DNA of 64,000 nucleotides. Origin: JABDCD01 sp964469525. GTDB lineage: Bacteria > Pseudomonadota > Alphaproteobacteria > Rickettsiales > SXRF01. The translations under genes and the position numbers were made by a program. Of the stretch, positions 33,745-42,514 are shown piece by piece. Position 1 is the stretch's first letter. Every line of letters starts with the position of its first letter. The notes beneath the pieces are model-generated. The model saw only the letters and a program-made list of their open reading frames with translations. It did not search any database and was not told the DNA's origin. Where the stretch lies: contig CAYXYU010000003.1 in assembly GCA_964469525.1 (NCBI GenBank), positions 62,001 to 126,000 of the forward strand, read 5' to 3'.

Positions 33745-33848
33745 AACATTCCCTCCCCCGTAGGGAAGGGTTAGGGTGGGGGCATCGTTGGCGAGGACTG
33801 AGCAAATTATGCCCCCCTCCCAGCCTCCCGGCGGGGAGAGGGGAATAT
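33745..33848. repeat. CCCTCTCC-type element between coxC and DUF983 gene
   Basis: CATTCCCTCCCCCGTAGGG...GGTTAGGGTGGGGGCATC on the left is mirrored by GATGCCCCC-like and CCTCCC..GGGGAGAGGGGAAT sequence on the right. The last ~40 bases are translated as the DUF983 N-terminus. Confidence 0.65.
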
Positions 33849-34165
33849 TCCGCTGCCCTCGCTGCGGACAAGGCAAGCTCTATAAAGGCCTGCTTGAGAT
33901 GAACGATAGCTGCAGCGCCTGCGGCCTGGCGCTCTCGGCGCGCGAAGCCGGCGACGGCCCGGCCTTCTTTGCCATACTGTTCATAGGCGCGATCAGCGCC
34001 ATCGGCGCTGCCGTGGTCGAAATCAAGTACGCACCGCCCTTCTGGCTGCATGCCGTCATCTGGATACCGTTTGTGATTATCGGTACAGTGCTGGGACTCC
34101 GCTTCCTAAAAGCGGCGCTGGTAGCAGCGCAGTACCGGGTGCGGCGGGAGGATTTTACGAAGTAA
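33809..34165 (+). CDS. DUF983 family protein
   Basis: 118 residues. It has a treble-clef-like zinc motif: CPRCGQGKLYKG with a second pair CSACG. Two TM helices (FFAILFIGAISAIGAAVV and FWLHAVIWIPFVIIGTVLG) follow. DUF983 commonly follows coxC in alphaproteobacteria; its role in oxidase assembly is not established. Start uncertain: ATG 33809 or the GTG at 33776, both inside a CCCTCTCC element. The first ~14 residues (MPPSQPPGGERGIF) are therefore repeat-derived. surf1, which often comes next, is absent. Confidence 0.85.
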   Translation: MPPSQPPGGERGIFRCPRCGQGKLYKGLLEMNDSCSACGLALSAREAGDGPAFFAILFIGAISAIGAAVVEIKYAPPFWLHAVIWIPFVIIGTVLGLRFLKAALVAAQYRVRREDFTK

Positions 34166-34167
34166 AT

Positions 34168-34195
34168 GTCATTCCCGCGAAGGCGGGAATCCAGT
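34168..34195. repeat. dRS3-like inverted repeat, left side of FRG cassette
   Basis: GTCATTCCCGCGAAGGCGGG then AATCCAGT. The core is ATTCCC-N8-GGGAAT, the form of neisserial dRS3. It lies two bases after the DUF983 stop. Confidence 0.85.
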
Positions 34196-34197
34196 CC

Positions 34198-35019
34198 TTA
34201 TGAGAGACGAAAATTTAATTCCCGCAGAGCCATTGTTTCCATCAGACTTTCTTCTGAATCAAACAATGAAAAAGCATTTAAATTGTAATCATCAAGTATT
34301 TTTAGAACTTTTGTGCGCTCGTTCCATGGAATAACAAATTTCCAGCAAATATCTTGATTGGATTTATTGCGACAAAGAACTTCATCATGAGAAACAAAGT
34401 ACCATTCTTTGTTTTTAAAGAGAGTGCAAATTGTATAACTGCCCTGTTGAAGAAAATGTCTTCTATGCCTCTTTGAGTAGGGTCCCCAACCAGTAATACG
34501 CGCTTCATTTCCTGACCATGTTTTGCCCCCTTCCCAATATTCACAAAATACATATATGGCGACCTTATCTTCTTTGGGTGATACGGGGGATCTAAATGCA
34601 AAATACGCTGCTACGTAAGGAGATTTTGACCAGTCAAGTAATGGGGAAGGAAATCCGTGATGCCGCAGATAAATCAGATAACTATATGCATCATGTCCCC
34701 ATTTTTTCGTAACATATCCATCAGAATCAGCAGCTTGTTTATGGAACTCCTCTCGTGTAGGTAAGTGCCATCTCTTTCCGGTAAATTCTTCTATTTGATC
34801 CTGCACCCTTGAAATCAAACCGTAATATCCAGAGAATGAGACATCCTGACTTGTATTTCGTTCGAGGGTTGTAATTAATGGAAAATTGGCATTACTGTGT
34901 CCACGAAACAGTAAATTCGACACTGATTTCTTTTCCTCGGCAAGTTTATTACGCTGTGTGCGAAGTTCTGCCAACTTCGTCTCGAATTCTTCCCAATTCT
35001 TACAATCTATTTGTTCCAA
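34198..35019 (-). CDS. FRG domain protein
   Basis: About 273 residues with the FRG domain of unknown function. LLFRGHSNANFPLITTLER carries the (F/Y)RG motif, and LRHHGFPSPLLDWSKSPYVA is the second hallmark. The C-terminus is charged and ends ALRELNFRLS. The frame runs to 35094, but those residues (FVIPAQAGIQ) translate the flanking repeat. I prefer the TTG at 35019, which has GGAG seven bases upstream. The whole gene is conspicuously A/T-rich against GC-rich neighbours. It is bracketed by inverted dRS3-like repeats, as expected for an acquired cassette. FRG proteins are often found in accessory and mobile regions, so a defence or toxin-like role is possible but unproven. Confidence 0.8.
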   Translation of the reverse strand: MEQIDCKNWEEFETKLAELRTQRNKLAEEKKSVSNLLFRGHSNANFPLITTLERNTSQDVSFSGYYGLISRVQDQIEEFTGKRWHLPTREEFHKQAADSDGYVTKKWGHDAYSYLIYLRHHGFPSPLLDWSKSPYVAAYFAFRSPVSPKEDKVAIYVFCEYWEGGKTWSGNEARITGWGPYSKRHRRHFLQQGSYTICTLFKNKEWYFVSHDEVLCRNKSNQDICWKFVIPWNERTKVLKILDDYNLNAFSLFDSEESLMETMALRELNFRLS

Positions 35020-35042
35020 TCTGGTTCTCCAGATTATGATGT

Positions 35043-35070
35043 ACTGGATTCCCGCCTGCGCGGGAATGAC
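35043..35070. repeat. dRS3-like inverted repeat, right side of FRG cassette
   Basis: ACTGGATTCCCGCCTGCGCG then GGAATGAC. Its reverse complement differs from the left copy (34168-34195) at one of 28 positions, so the two face each other across the FRG gene. Confidence 0.85.
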
Positions 35071-35083
35071 GAAGGAACCCGGA

Positions 35084-35102
35084 CCCCGCAACAAGTGCGG
35101 GG
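35084..35102. terminator. Hairpin at the maeB 3' end
   Basis: CCCCGCA (35084-35090) pairs with TGCGGGG (35096-35102), loop ACAAG. It begins eight bases beyond the maeB stop. It may be part of the same repeat family rather than an original terminator. Confidence 0.45.
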
Positions 35103-35109
35103 ATGAGGT

Positions 35110-37422
35110 TTACGCCTTCTTCTTCCCCTTGCCGTTGATCTTGGTCACCTTGCCCTGCTGTTCGGTAATGGCGTGCATGGCGGCGATGGCGGCGAGGTTC
35201 ATGATCTCGGCCACCGAGGCGTTCATCTGCACGATCTGCGCCGGGCGTGACAGCCCCATCGTCACCGGGCCGATGGTCACGCCGTCGCCCAGTTCCTGCA
35301 GCAGATGCGCCGATACATGCGCCGTATGCAGCGCCGGCATGATCAGCACGTTGGCCGGACCGCTTAAGCGGCAGAACGGATAGAGCGCCATGATATCCTT
35401 GTTGAGCGCGACGCCCGCCGACATTTCGCCGTCATATTCGAAATCCGGCTTCATACTGTCCAGTACCTTCACCGCCTCGCGGATGCGCTCCGATTTCTCG
35501 CGCTTCGGATTGCCGAAGGTGGAATAGGATAAGAGCGCCACGCGCGGCTCATGCCCCATGCGCCTCGCCGCCCAGGCGGTGCGGATGGCGATATGGGCCA
35601 GCTGCTCAGGTGTGGGCAACTCCTGCACCGTGGTGTCGGAGCAGAACAGCGTGCGCCCCTTGGCAACGATCAGCGTCACGCCGAATAGGAATTCATTGGG
35701 GCGCGGGTCGATGACGCGCGTGATGTTCTCGAGCGACATTGTGTAGTTACGGGTGACGCCCGTCAGCATGGCGTCGCCGTGGCCGAGCGCCAGCATGCAG
35801 GAAGCGAAAATGTTGCGGTCATTCTTCACCATGCGCACCACGTCGCGGTAGAGATACCCCTGGCGCTGCAGGCGGGGGTAGAGCAGGTCGATATAAGCAT
35901 CGACGTGCGGGCTGACCGCGGCGTTGGCGATCTCGATGCTTTCGTAATCATGCACGCACATTTTCTTCATCAGTTCGTGCACGCGCTCAACGCGACCGAC
36001 CAGGATCGGCTTGCCGAAGCCGTTATCGCGCCACTGCACGGCGGCGCGGATGATTTTTTCCTCCTCGCCTTCGGCGAAGATCATGCGCTGCGGATGCTCC
36101 TGCACCAGGTCGTAGATGCGCTGCATCGAGTTGGCGGTGGGATCGCGCCGCGCCGCCAGTTCTTTCTTATAGGCGGAGATGTCGGCGATCGGTTTCCTGG
36201 CCACGCCCGAGAGCATCGCTGCCTGGGCAACGGCGACGGGCACGGTGGTCATCAGGCGCGGGTCGAACGGCGCGGGAATGATGTAGTCCGGGCCGAATTC
36301 CATGCGGCGCCCGCCGTAAGCCGCCGATACTTCCTCCGGAACATCCTCGCGCGCCAGGGCGGCAATGGCCTCGGCGGCGGCGATCTTCATCTCGTCATTG
36401 ATCTGCGAGGCGCGGCAATCGAGCGCGCCGCGGAAGATATAGGGGAAGCCCATCACATTGTTGACCTGGTTCGGGTAATCCGAACGGCCGGTGGCGATGA
36501 TGGCGTCGGGGCGCACGCTGCGTGCATCCTCGGGGCGGATTTCCGGGTCGGGGTTGGCCATGGCGAAAATGATCGGGTTCTTCGCCATTGATTTCACCAT
36601 CTCCTTGGTCACGGCGTCTTTGGAAGCCAGCCCCATGAACATGTCGGCGCCTTCCAGCGCGTCGGCCAGCGTGCGCTTGTTGGTCTTGACCGCATGCGCC
36701 GACTTCCACTGGTTCATGCCCTCGGTGCGGCCTTCATAGATGACGCCGTTACGGTCGACCAGCAGCGCGTTTTCATGTCTTACACCCATGCGCTTGATCA
36801 GCTCCAGGCAGGCAATGCCCGCCGAGCCGGCGCCGAGCACCACCACCTTCACGTCCTTCAGCTTGCGGCCGGTGAGGTGTGCCGCGTTGATCAGGCCAGC
36901 GGCGGTGATGATGGCGGTGCCGTGCTGGTCGTCGTGAAAGACGGGAATATCCATCGTCTCGCGCAGGCGCTGTTCGATGATGAAGCATTCGGGCGCGGCG
37001 ATGTCCTCAAGGTTGATGCCGCCCCAACTGGGGCCCAGCAGCTTTACGCAGTTGACGAACTCATCGACATCTTTGGTGTCCACCTCGACATCAATGGCGT
37101 CGATGTCGGCGAAGCGCTTGAACAGAATGGCCTTGCCTTCCATCACCGGCTTGCTGGCCAGCGCCCCGAGATTGCCGAGCCCCAGCACGGCGGTACCATT
37201 GGAAATTACGGCGACGAAATTGCCGCGGGCCGTGTAATCATAGGATTTATTCGGGTCCTTCTCGATCTCGAGGCACGGCACGGCCACGCCCGGCGAATAG
37301 CCGAGCGACAGGTCGCGCTGCGTCATCAACGGCTTCGTGGGTAGGATGGAGAGCTTGCCGGGCTTGCCTTCGGCGTGATACGCCAGCGCTTCGCGGTCGG
37401 TGATAGGATTGTCGTTGGCCAT
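35110..37422 (-). CDS. maeB: NADP-dependent malic enzyme with C-terminal phosphotransacetylase-like domain
   Basis: Oxidative decarboxylation of malate to pyruvate with NADPH formation; cytoplasmic. 770 residues, the size of the large MaeB class. The malic enzyme part (residues ~1-430) shows SLGYSPGVAVPCLEI, VLGLGNLGALASKPVMEGKA and FHDDQHGTAIITAAGLINA. VVVLGAGSAGIACLELI is the NAD(P) fold. From ~430 a phosphate acetyltransferase-like domain follows (RMIFAEGEEEKIIRAA ... ), which in this family is regulatory (acetyl-CoA sensitive) rather than catalytic. It stands alone, with AGGA before the ATG. Confidence 0.95.
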   Translation of the reverse strand: MANDNPITDREALAYHAEGKPGKLSILPTKPLMTQRDLSLGYSPGVAVPCLEIEKDPNKSYDYTARGNFVAVISNGTAVLGLGNLGALASKPVMEGKAILFKRFADIDAIDVEVDTKDVDEFVNCVKLLGPSWGGINLEDIAAPECFIIEQRLRETMDIPVFHDDQHGTAIITAAGLINAAHLTGRKLKDVKVVVLGAGSAGIACLELIKRMGVRHENALLVDRNGVIYEGRTEGMNQWKSAHAVKTNKRTLADALEGADMFMGLASKDAVTKEMVKSMAKNPIIFAMANPDPEIRPEDARSVRPDAIIATGRSDYPNQVNNVMGFPYIFRGALDCRASQINDEMKIAAAEAIAALAREDVPEEVSAAYGGRRMEFGPDYIIPAPFDPRLMTTVPVAVAQAAMLSGVARKPIADISAYKKELAARRDPTANSMQRIYDLVQEHPQRMIFAEGEEEKIIRAAVQWRDNGFGKPILVGRVERVHELMKKMCVHDYESIEIANAAVSPHVDAYIDLLYPRLQRQGYLYRDVVRMVKNDRNIFASCMLALGHGDAMLTGVTRNYTMSLENITRVIDPRPNEFLFGVTLIVAKGRTLFCSDTTVQELPTPEQLAHIAIRTAWAARRMGHEPRVALLSYSTFGNPKREKSERIREAVKVLDSMKPDFEYDGEMSAGVALNKDIMALYPFCRLSGPANVLIMPALHTAHVSAHLLQELGDGVTIGPVTMGLSRPAQIVQMNASVAEIMNLAAIAAMHAITEQQGKVTKINGKGKKKA

Positions 37423-37562
37423 GCGGTTATCCTGCCTGCGGTTCGAGAGACGCCGCTGTTTTTGTGCACTGCAACATAAGTGTATGATTTTTCACGGCGA
37501 ACTGCTTTATTCCCATACGGAACGCCAGAAGGCAAGGGAAATCTGCATGTTTCAGGTAGTAG

Positions 37563-38030
37563 TTACTTTCTTAAGAACGGGCCTTCATCGAGGTGGATAT
37601 GGAGTTCCGTAGCCAGTTCCCGAAATAGGGCAGGAAGATTTATCCGCAGAATTTGTACTTGAGTTTCCCATCCCCCTTGTGGAGGCGGTACGCCATGTCG
37701 TTTTGCTTCATTAATCCACTGTGCCTGCAGTTCACATAGATGGAGTGCGCCTTCTAAAGCAACTCTTTGCGCTCCACCCGGTAGATTTCCATCGCGCATG
37801 TGAGAGAGCGTATCAAGCACTTGCTGATACCGTTCGGATGAATACCAGATTTGAGATGGAACGGTATCTCCATCTTCCAAAAAGGAGGTTGCAGGCTCCT
37901 TGCCCAATCCCACCATGGCTTTCAACTCTTCCTCAAACGTTCTGTCCGGTCTAAGCTTAGTAGCTAAAATAGCTTGGGAGATATCTTGTAAAGATCGGCG
38001 TGGTTGTTTTTGAAAAGGCATATGACTCAT
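37563..38030 (-). CDS. Hypothetical protein, unrecognised
   Basis: 155 residues from ATG 38030 (or 38021), not recognised. It is mostly helical and charged: RSLQDISQAILATKLRPDRT, FEEELKAMVGLGKEP, ALEGALHLCELQAQWINEAK, and an Asp/Glu-rich end. There is no signal or TM segment. The frame continues to 38351, but that part reads backwards through mutS. Composition is less GC-rich than maeB and mutS, and no clear SD is visible. It is divergent from mutS with 75 bases between starts. Confidence 0.55.
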   Translation of the reverse strand: MSHMPFQKQPRRSLQDISQAILATKLRPDRTFEEELKAMVGLGKEPATSFLEDGDTVPSQIWYSSERYQQVLDTLSHMRDGNLPGGAQRVALEGALHLCELQAQWINEAKRHGVPPPQGGWETQVQILRINLPALFRELATELHIHLDEGPFLRK

Positions 38031-38105
38031 AGTGTGTCGTCGGTTTCCATTGTAAATGGAGCAAACCCGAATATACTTGGCTTTCCCATTAATGAAAGTT
38101 AATTC

Positions 38106-40730
38106 ATGACTGCCCTTGTGCAAGAAAAAGCAAAGGAAGACTGGGCCAACGCCACCCCGGCGATGGCCCAGTACCTGAAGCTTAAAGGCGAGCACCCGGA
38201 TTACCTGCTGTTCTACCGCATGGGGGACTTTTATGAGCTGTTCTTCGACGATGCGGTGAAAGCTTCGTCCATTCTTGACATTGCGCTGACCAAGCGCGGC
38301 AAGCATGCCGGCGAGGACGTGCCGATGTGCGGTGTGCCGGTGCATAGTCATGATGTGTATCTAGAGCGGCTGATCCAGGGGGGCTGCAAGGTCGCCATCT
38401 GCGAGCAGCTGGAAGACCCGGCCGAGGCCAAGAAGCGCGGCTACAAGGCGGTGGTGCACCGCGATGTGGTGCGCATCGTTACGCCCGGCACGCTGACCGA
38501 GGAGACGCTGCTCGACGCCAGGCGGTCGAATTACCTGGCGGCGCTGGTCGACAGAGATAGCATGCTGGCGCTTTCCTGGCTCGATATTTCGACCGGCGAG
38601 TTCCATGTCGCCACCCCGACGCGCACAACGCTTGCCGCCGAACTGGCGCGCATCGCCCCGCGTGAGCTCTTAGTGCCGGAGGGGATGCAGAACTTACCGC
38701 AGCTCGATGACTGGAAAAACATTCTGACCGTACAGCCGCCAAGCGTGTTCGATCCGCGCCGTGCCGAACGCTGCCTCAAGGAGGTGTATGCTGTTACTTC
38801 GCTCGATGTGTTCGGTACATTTGACGCAGCGCAGGTATCGGCCTGTGGTGCGCTGGTCGACTATGTCAAGCTGACGCAGAAATCGGAGCTGCCGCGCCTC
38901 GACCCGCCAAAGAGCCAGCAGGCCGGCGGGCATATGCTTATCGACGCCGCGACGCAGCGCAACCTGGAGCTGATGGTAACCCTCTCCGGCGAGAAGCGCG
39001 GCAGCCTGTTCCATACCATCGATGAAACCATTACCTCCGCCGGGGCACGGTTGCTGGCCAGCTGGTTGCTGGCGCCTTCCACCCATGTACCGCTCATCCG
39101 CGCCCGCCACGCTCAGGTAGGGTATTTTGTGGAGGCGGAGACGCTGCGCATGGAGGTGCGCGCGCAGCTGCAATCCTGCCCCGACATCGAGCGGGCACTG
39201 TCGCGTCTTGCCTTGAACCGCGGCGGGCCACGCGACATGCTTGCCATCATGGAAGGGCTGCAGGCGGCGCACCTGGTGCGCGTGCAGCTCGAAAAGCAGG
39301 AAGCGGAGCCGCCGGACGAACTGCTCTCCCTGCGCGATCGCTTAAGCGGTCATGAGGAACTGGTGGCAACACTCAGGGCCGCCCTGAAGCCTGATGGCGG
39401 ACTTCTGGCGCGCGACGGCAATTTTGTCGCCGACGGCTACTCGGCAGCGCTCGACGAGCTGCGCTCCCTGCGCGACGAAAGCAAGCGGCTGATTGCCAAC
39501 CTGCAGCAGAAATACGCGCAGGCAACCGGCATCGGCAGCCTGAAGATCCGCTTTAACAACGTGCTCGGCTATTACATCGAGATCACGCAGACGCATCAGA
39601 GCAAGGTGCTGGAGAGCTTCATCCACCGCCAGACGCTGGTGGGCAGCCTGCGCTATACCACGGTAGAGCTGTCAGAGCTGGAGCGCAAAATCGGCGAGGC
39701 GGCCGACCGCGCGTTGAAACTGGAGCTGGAGATTTTCGCCGAGCTGGCGGAGGATATCCGCACCGCCCGCGAGCGCATCGTCGATACGGCGCGCGCGCTG
39801 GCATCCATCGATGTTTTTGCGGCGCTGGCCGAGCTGGCGGTCAAGCGGTATTACGTGCGTCCCGAAATCGAGGACACCCTGGCCTTCGACATCCGGGAGG
39901 GGCGTCATCCGGTGGTAGAGGCGAGTCTGGCTAGGACCACGCATGAACCGTTCGTCGCCAATGACTGCAATCTGGAGCCCGCGCAGCGCCTGTGGCTGCT
40001 AACCGGCCCCAACATGGCGGGCAAAAGCACCTTCCTGCGCCAGAACGCGCTGATTGCCATTCTCGCCCAGATGGGATCGTTCGTTCCCGCCGAGGCGGCT
40101 ACCATCGGCATCGTCGATGCGCTGTTCTCGCGCGTCGGCGCGGCGGATGATCTGGCGCGCGGGCGCTCGACCTTCATGGTCGAGATGGTCGAAACCGCTG
40201 CCATCCTGCACCAGGCCACGGAGCGCTCGCTGGTCATTCTCGACGAGATCGGTCGCGGCACGGCGACCTTCGACGGGCTCTCGATCGCCTGGGCGACCAT
40301 CGAGCATCTGCATAACGCCATACGCTGCCGCGCGCTGTTCGCCACCCATTACCACGAGTTGACCGGCCTGACCGACAGCCTCGATGCGCTTGCCTGCCAC
40401 AGCATGAAGGTCAAGGAGTGGAAAGGTACGCTGGTCTTCCTGCATGAAGTGGCATCCGGTGCTGCCGACCGCTCCTACGGCATCCATGTCGCCAAGCTGG
40501 CCGGGCTGCCAGCCCCGGTCATCGTCCGCGCCGGGGAGATACTGCACCAGTTGGAGCAGCAGCCGGTAGGGGCGTCGCATCTACCGGCCAGCCTGCCGCT
40601 CTTCTCCTATGCGCCGGCTCAGGAAAGCAATGTGCTGCGGGATGAGCTGGCTGCGCTGGTGCCTGACGCACTAACCCCCATGCAAGCACTTGAGATATTA
40701 TATAAATTAAAGAAACTTGCCAGCGCTTAG
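38106..40730 (+). CDS. mutS: DNA mismatch repair protein MutS
   Basis: Mismatch recognition ATPase, 874 residues. The mismatch-binding Phe-x-Glu is in YRMGDFYELFFDDA (~residues 36-49). The C-terminal ATPase has GPNMAGKSTFLRQNALI (Walker A, ~residue 634), SRVGAADDLARGRSTFMVEM, VILDEIGRGTATFDG (Walker B) and FATHYHEL. Size and motif order are those of MutS1, not MutS2. It is the first gene of a plus-strand run; coaBC follows after 54 bases. Confidence 0.97.
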   Translation: MTALVQEKAKEDWANATPAMAQYLKLKGEHPDYLLFYRMGDFYELFFDDAVKASSILDIALTKRGKHAGEDVPMCGVPVHSHDVYLERLIQGGCKVAICEQLEDPAEAKKRGYKAVVHRDVVRIVTPGTLTEETLLDARRSNYLAALVDRDSMLALSWLDISTGEFHVATPTRTTLAAELARIAPRELLVPEGMQNLPQLDDWKNILTVQPPSVFDPRRAERCLKEVYAVTSLDVFGTFDAAQVSACGALVDYVKLTQKSELPRLDPPKSQQAGGHMLIDAATQRNLELMVTLSGEKRGSLFHTIDETITSAGARLLASWLLAPSTHVPLIRARHAQVGYFVEAETLRMEVRAQLQSCPDIERALSRLALNRGGPRDMLAIMEGLQAAHLVRVQLEKQEAEPPDELLSLRDRLSGHEELVATLRAALKPDGGLLARDGNFVADGYSAALDELRSLRDESKRLIANLQQKYAQATGIGSLKIRFNNVLGYYIEITQTHQSKVLESFIHRQTLVGSLRYTTVELSELERKIGEAADRALKLELEIFAELAEDIRTARERIVDTARALASIDVFAALAELAVKRYYVRPEIEDTLAFDIREGRHPVVEASLARTTHEPFVANDCNLEPAQRLWLLTGPNMAGKSTFLRQNALIAILAQMGSFVPAEAATIGIVDALFSRVGAADDLARGRSTFMVEMVETAAILHQATERSLVILDEIGRGTATFDGLSIAWATIEHLHNAIRCRALFATHYHELTGLTDSLDALACHSMKVKEWKGTLVFLHEVASGAADRSYGIHVAKLAGLPAPVIVRAGEILHQLEQQPVGASHLPASLPLFSYAPAQESNVLRDELAALVPDALTPMQALEILYKLKKLASA

Positions 40731-40784
40731 GTGGAGTTCTATAATTCACATTCCAGGCGCGTGTAAAATTAAAAACCACATCCC

Positions 40785-41984
40785 ATGTCGCAGAAATCCA
40801 TCCTGCTCATCATCAGCGGCTCGATCGCTGCCTATAAGTCGCTCGACCTGATCCGCAGGCTGACCGAGCGCGGCATCGAGGTGCGCTGCATCCTGACCAG
40901 GGGCGGGGAGCAGTTCGTGACACCGCTCTCCATCGCTTCGCTGACCGGCACCCCCGTCTATCAGGAGCTGTTCTCACTGAAGGACGAAACCGAGATGGGG
41001 CATATTAGGCTGTCGCGCGAGGCCGACCTGATCGTGGTGGCGCCCGCCTCGGCTGACCTCATCGCCAAAATGGCACAGGGTTATGCCGATGACCTGGCGA
41101 GCACTACCCTGCTGGCCAGCAATAAAACCATCCTTGTGGCACCGGCGATGAATACGCGGATGTGGCAGCACCCGGCTGTGGTGCGCAACGTGAAGCAGAT
41201 CGCCGCCGATGGCTGCCGAATCATCGAGCCGGGTGCCGGCATGCTGGCCTGCGGCGAGATTGGCGCCGGGCGCATGGCCGAGCCGGAAGTGATACTGGAA
41301 GCGATTCTAGCGCATTTCAACGCGGCACAGCCTTTGAAGGGCATTAAGGCACTGGTGACCAGCGGGCCGACGCATGAGGACATCGACCCGGTGCGCTATA
41401 TCGGCAACCGCTCCTCCGGGCGTCAGGGGCACGCCATCGCCGCCGCGCTGGCGCGTCAGGGGGCGGAGGTAATACTCGTTACCGGCCCGACAGAGATGGC
41501 CGATCCCGCGGGCGTCACCGTGAAAAAAGTGACCTCGGCGCGACAGATGCTGGAAGCCTGTGAAAAATCCCTGCCCGTCGATGTCGCGGTGTGCGCGGCG
41601 GCAGTGGGTGACTGGCGGGCGGAATCGACTGCCGCCCATAAACTCAAGAAACGCGGTGGCGAATCAACGGCGCTGGTGTTGGTCGAGAATACGGACATTT
41701 TGCATGCCATCGCCACGCATCCGAAGAAACGCCCGGCGCTGGTCGTCGGTTTCGCTGCCGAAACGGGGGCGCTGCTGAAGAACGCCACCGATAAGCGCCG
41801 GCGCAAGGGCGCCGACTGGATCGTAGCCAATGACGTTTCGGACGGAAAGGTGTTCGGCGCCGGGGACAATGAAGTGACGCTGGTGACCGCCAAGGGAGCC
41901 GAGCCCTGGCCGCTGATGTCCAAGGAGGCAGTGGCGGAACGGTTGGTGGAGAGAATTGCTGGGTATTTAAAGAGAAAAAAGTGA
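40785..41984 (+). CDS. coaBC: Bifunctional phosphopantothenoylcysteine decarboxylase / phosphopantothenate-cysteine ligase CoaBC
   Basis: Two steps of coenzyme A synthesis from 4'-phosphopantothenate. 399 residues, the standard fusion. The N-terminal flavin decarboxylase domain has LLIISGSIAAYKSLDLIRRL, PAMNTRMWQHPAV (PxMNxxMW) and MLACGEIGAGRMAEPE with the catalytic Cys. The C-terminal CoaB domain has LVTSGPTHEDIDPVRYIGN and SSGRQGHAIA. A K-rich short tail ends the protein. Confidence 0.96.
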   Translation: MSQKSILLIISGSIAAYKSLDLIRRLTERGIEVRCILTRGGEQFVTPLSIASLTGTPVYQELFSLKDETEMGHIRLSREADLIVVAPASADLIAKMAQGYADDLASTTLLASNKTILVAPAMNTRMWQHPAVVRNVKQIAADGCRIIEPGAGMLACGEIGAGRMAEPEVILEAILAHFNAAQPLKGIKALVTSGPTHEDIDPVRYIGNRSSGRQGHAIAAALARQGAEVILVTGPTEMADPAGVTVKKVTSARQMLEACEKSLPVDVAVCAAAVGDWRAESTAAHKLKKRGGESTALVLVENTDILHAIATHPKKRPALVVGFAAETGALLKNATDKRRRKGADWIVANDVSDGKVFGAGDNEVTLVTAKGAEPWPLMSKEAVAERLVERIAGYLKRKK

Positions 41985-41990
41985 TTGGAC

Positions 41991-42032
41991 CGTCATTGCG
42001 AGCGCTCATCGCTACGGCTCCTCACAATGACG
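41991..42032. repeat. GTCATTGCGAGC palindromic element between coaBC and dut
   Basis: CGTCATTGCGAGCGCTC faces CTCCTCACAATGACG, giving a 9-bp outer inverted repeat plus internal pairing. It fills the gap between coaBC and dut. Confidence 0.7.
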
Positions 42033-42049
42033 GGTTCTGAAGAAGAAAG

Positions 42050-42514
42050 ATGATGGTACAGGTTCAATTATTACAACTTCCTCACGGGCGCGACCTGCCG
42101 CTGCCTTCCTATGCAACGCTGCACAGCGCCGGGATGGATCTGATGGCGGCAATCGATGCGGAGATGGTGATCCAGCCGGGCGAGCGCGCGCTCATTCGCA
42201 CCGGCATTGCCATCGCATTGCCCGACGGATACGAGGCGCAGATACGCCCGCGCTCCGGGCTGGCACTGAAACACGGCATTTCACTGGTCAACACCCCCGG
42301 TACGATCGATGCCGATTACCGCGGCGAGATCAAGGTATTGCTTATTAATCTCGGGCAGGAGAGCTTTACGGTCACGCGCGGCATGCGCATCGCGCAGATG
42401 GTGGTGGCACCGGTATCGCGCGTATCGTTTTCAGTCGTTGAATCGCTGGAGGAAACGCAACGCGCCGACGGCGGTTTCGGCTCGACGGGCGTAAAAGCGG
42501 TAGCCGAAGCATGA
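42050..42514 (+). CDS. dut: Deoxyuridine 5'-triphosphate nucleotidohydrolase (dUTPase)
   Basis: Hydrolyses dUTP to dUMP, preventing uracil incorporation. Trimeric dUTPase, 154 residues. The five motifs are present: GMDLMAAIDA, RPRSGLALKHGIS, NTPGTIDADYRGEI, RGMRIAQMV and GGFGSTGVK. The start may be either of two adjacent ATGs (42050 or 42053). The stop overlaps the rrf2 gene start (ATGA). coaBC-dut is a frequent pairing in alphaproteobacteria. Confidence 0.96.
   Translation: MMVQVQLLQLPHGRDLPLPSYATLHSAGMDLMAAIDAEMVIQPGERALIRTGIAIALPDGYEAQIRPRSGLALKHGISLVNTPGTIDADYRGEIKVLLINLGQESFTVTRGMRIAQMVVAPVSRVSFSVVESLEETQRADGGFGSTGVKAVAEA

Noticed and set aside
34168..35070. FRG segment as a complete insertion sequence
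   Set aside because: No transposase-like protein lies between the inverted repeats and no clear target-site duplication can be seen, so it is called a cassette, not an IS.
35020..35094. Upstream part of the FRG frame as real protein
   Set aside because: FVIPAQAGIQ is a translation of the dRS3-like repeat; a TTG with GGAG lies just inside the gene.
38031..38351. N-terminal extension of the unknown gene into mutS
   Set aside because: This part reads antisense through the conserved MutS N-terminus; ATG 38030 is sufficient.
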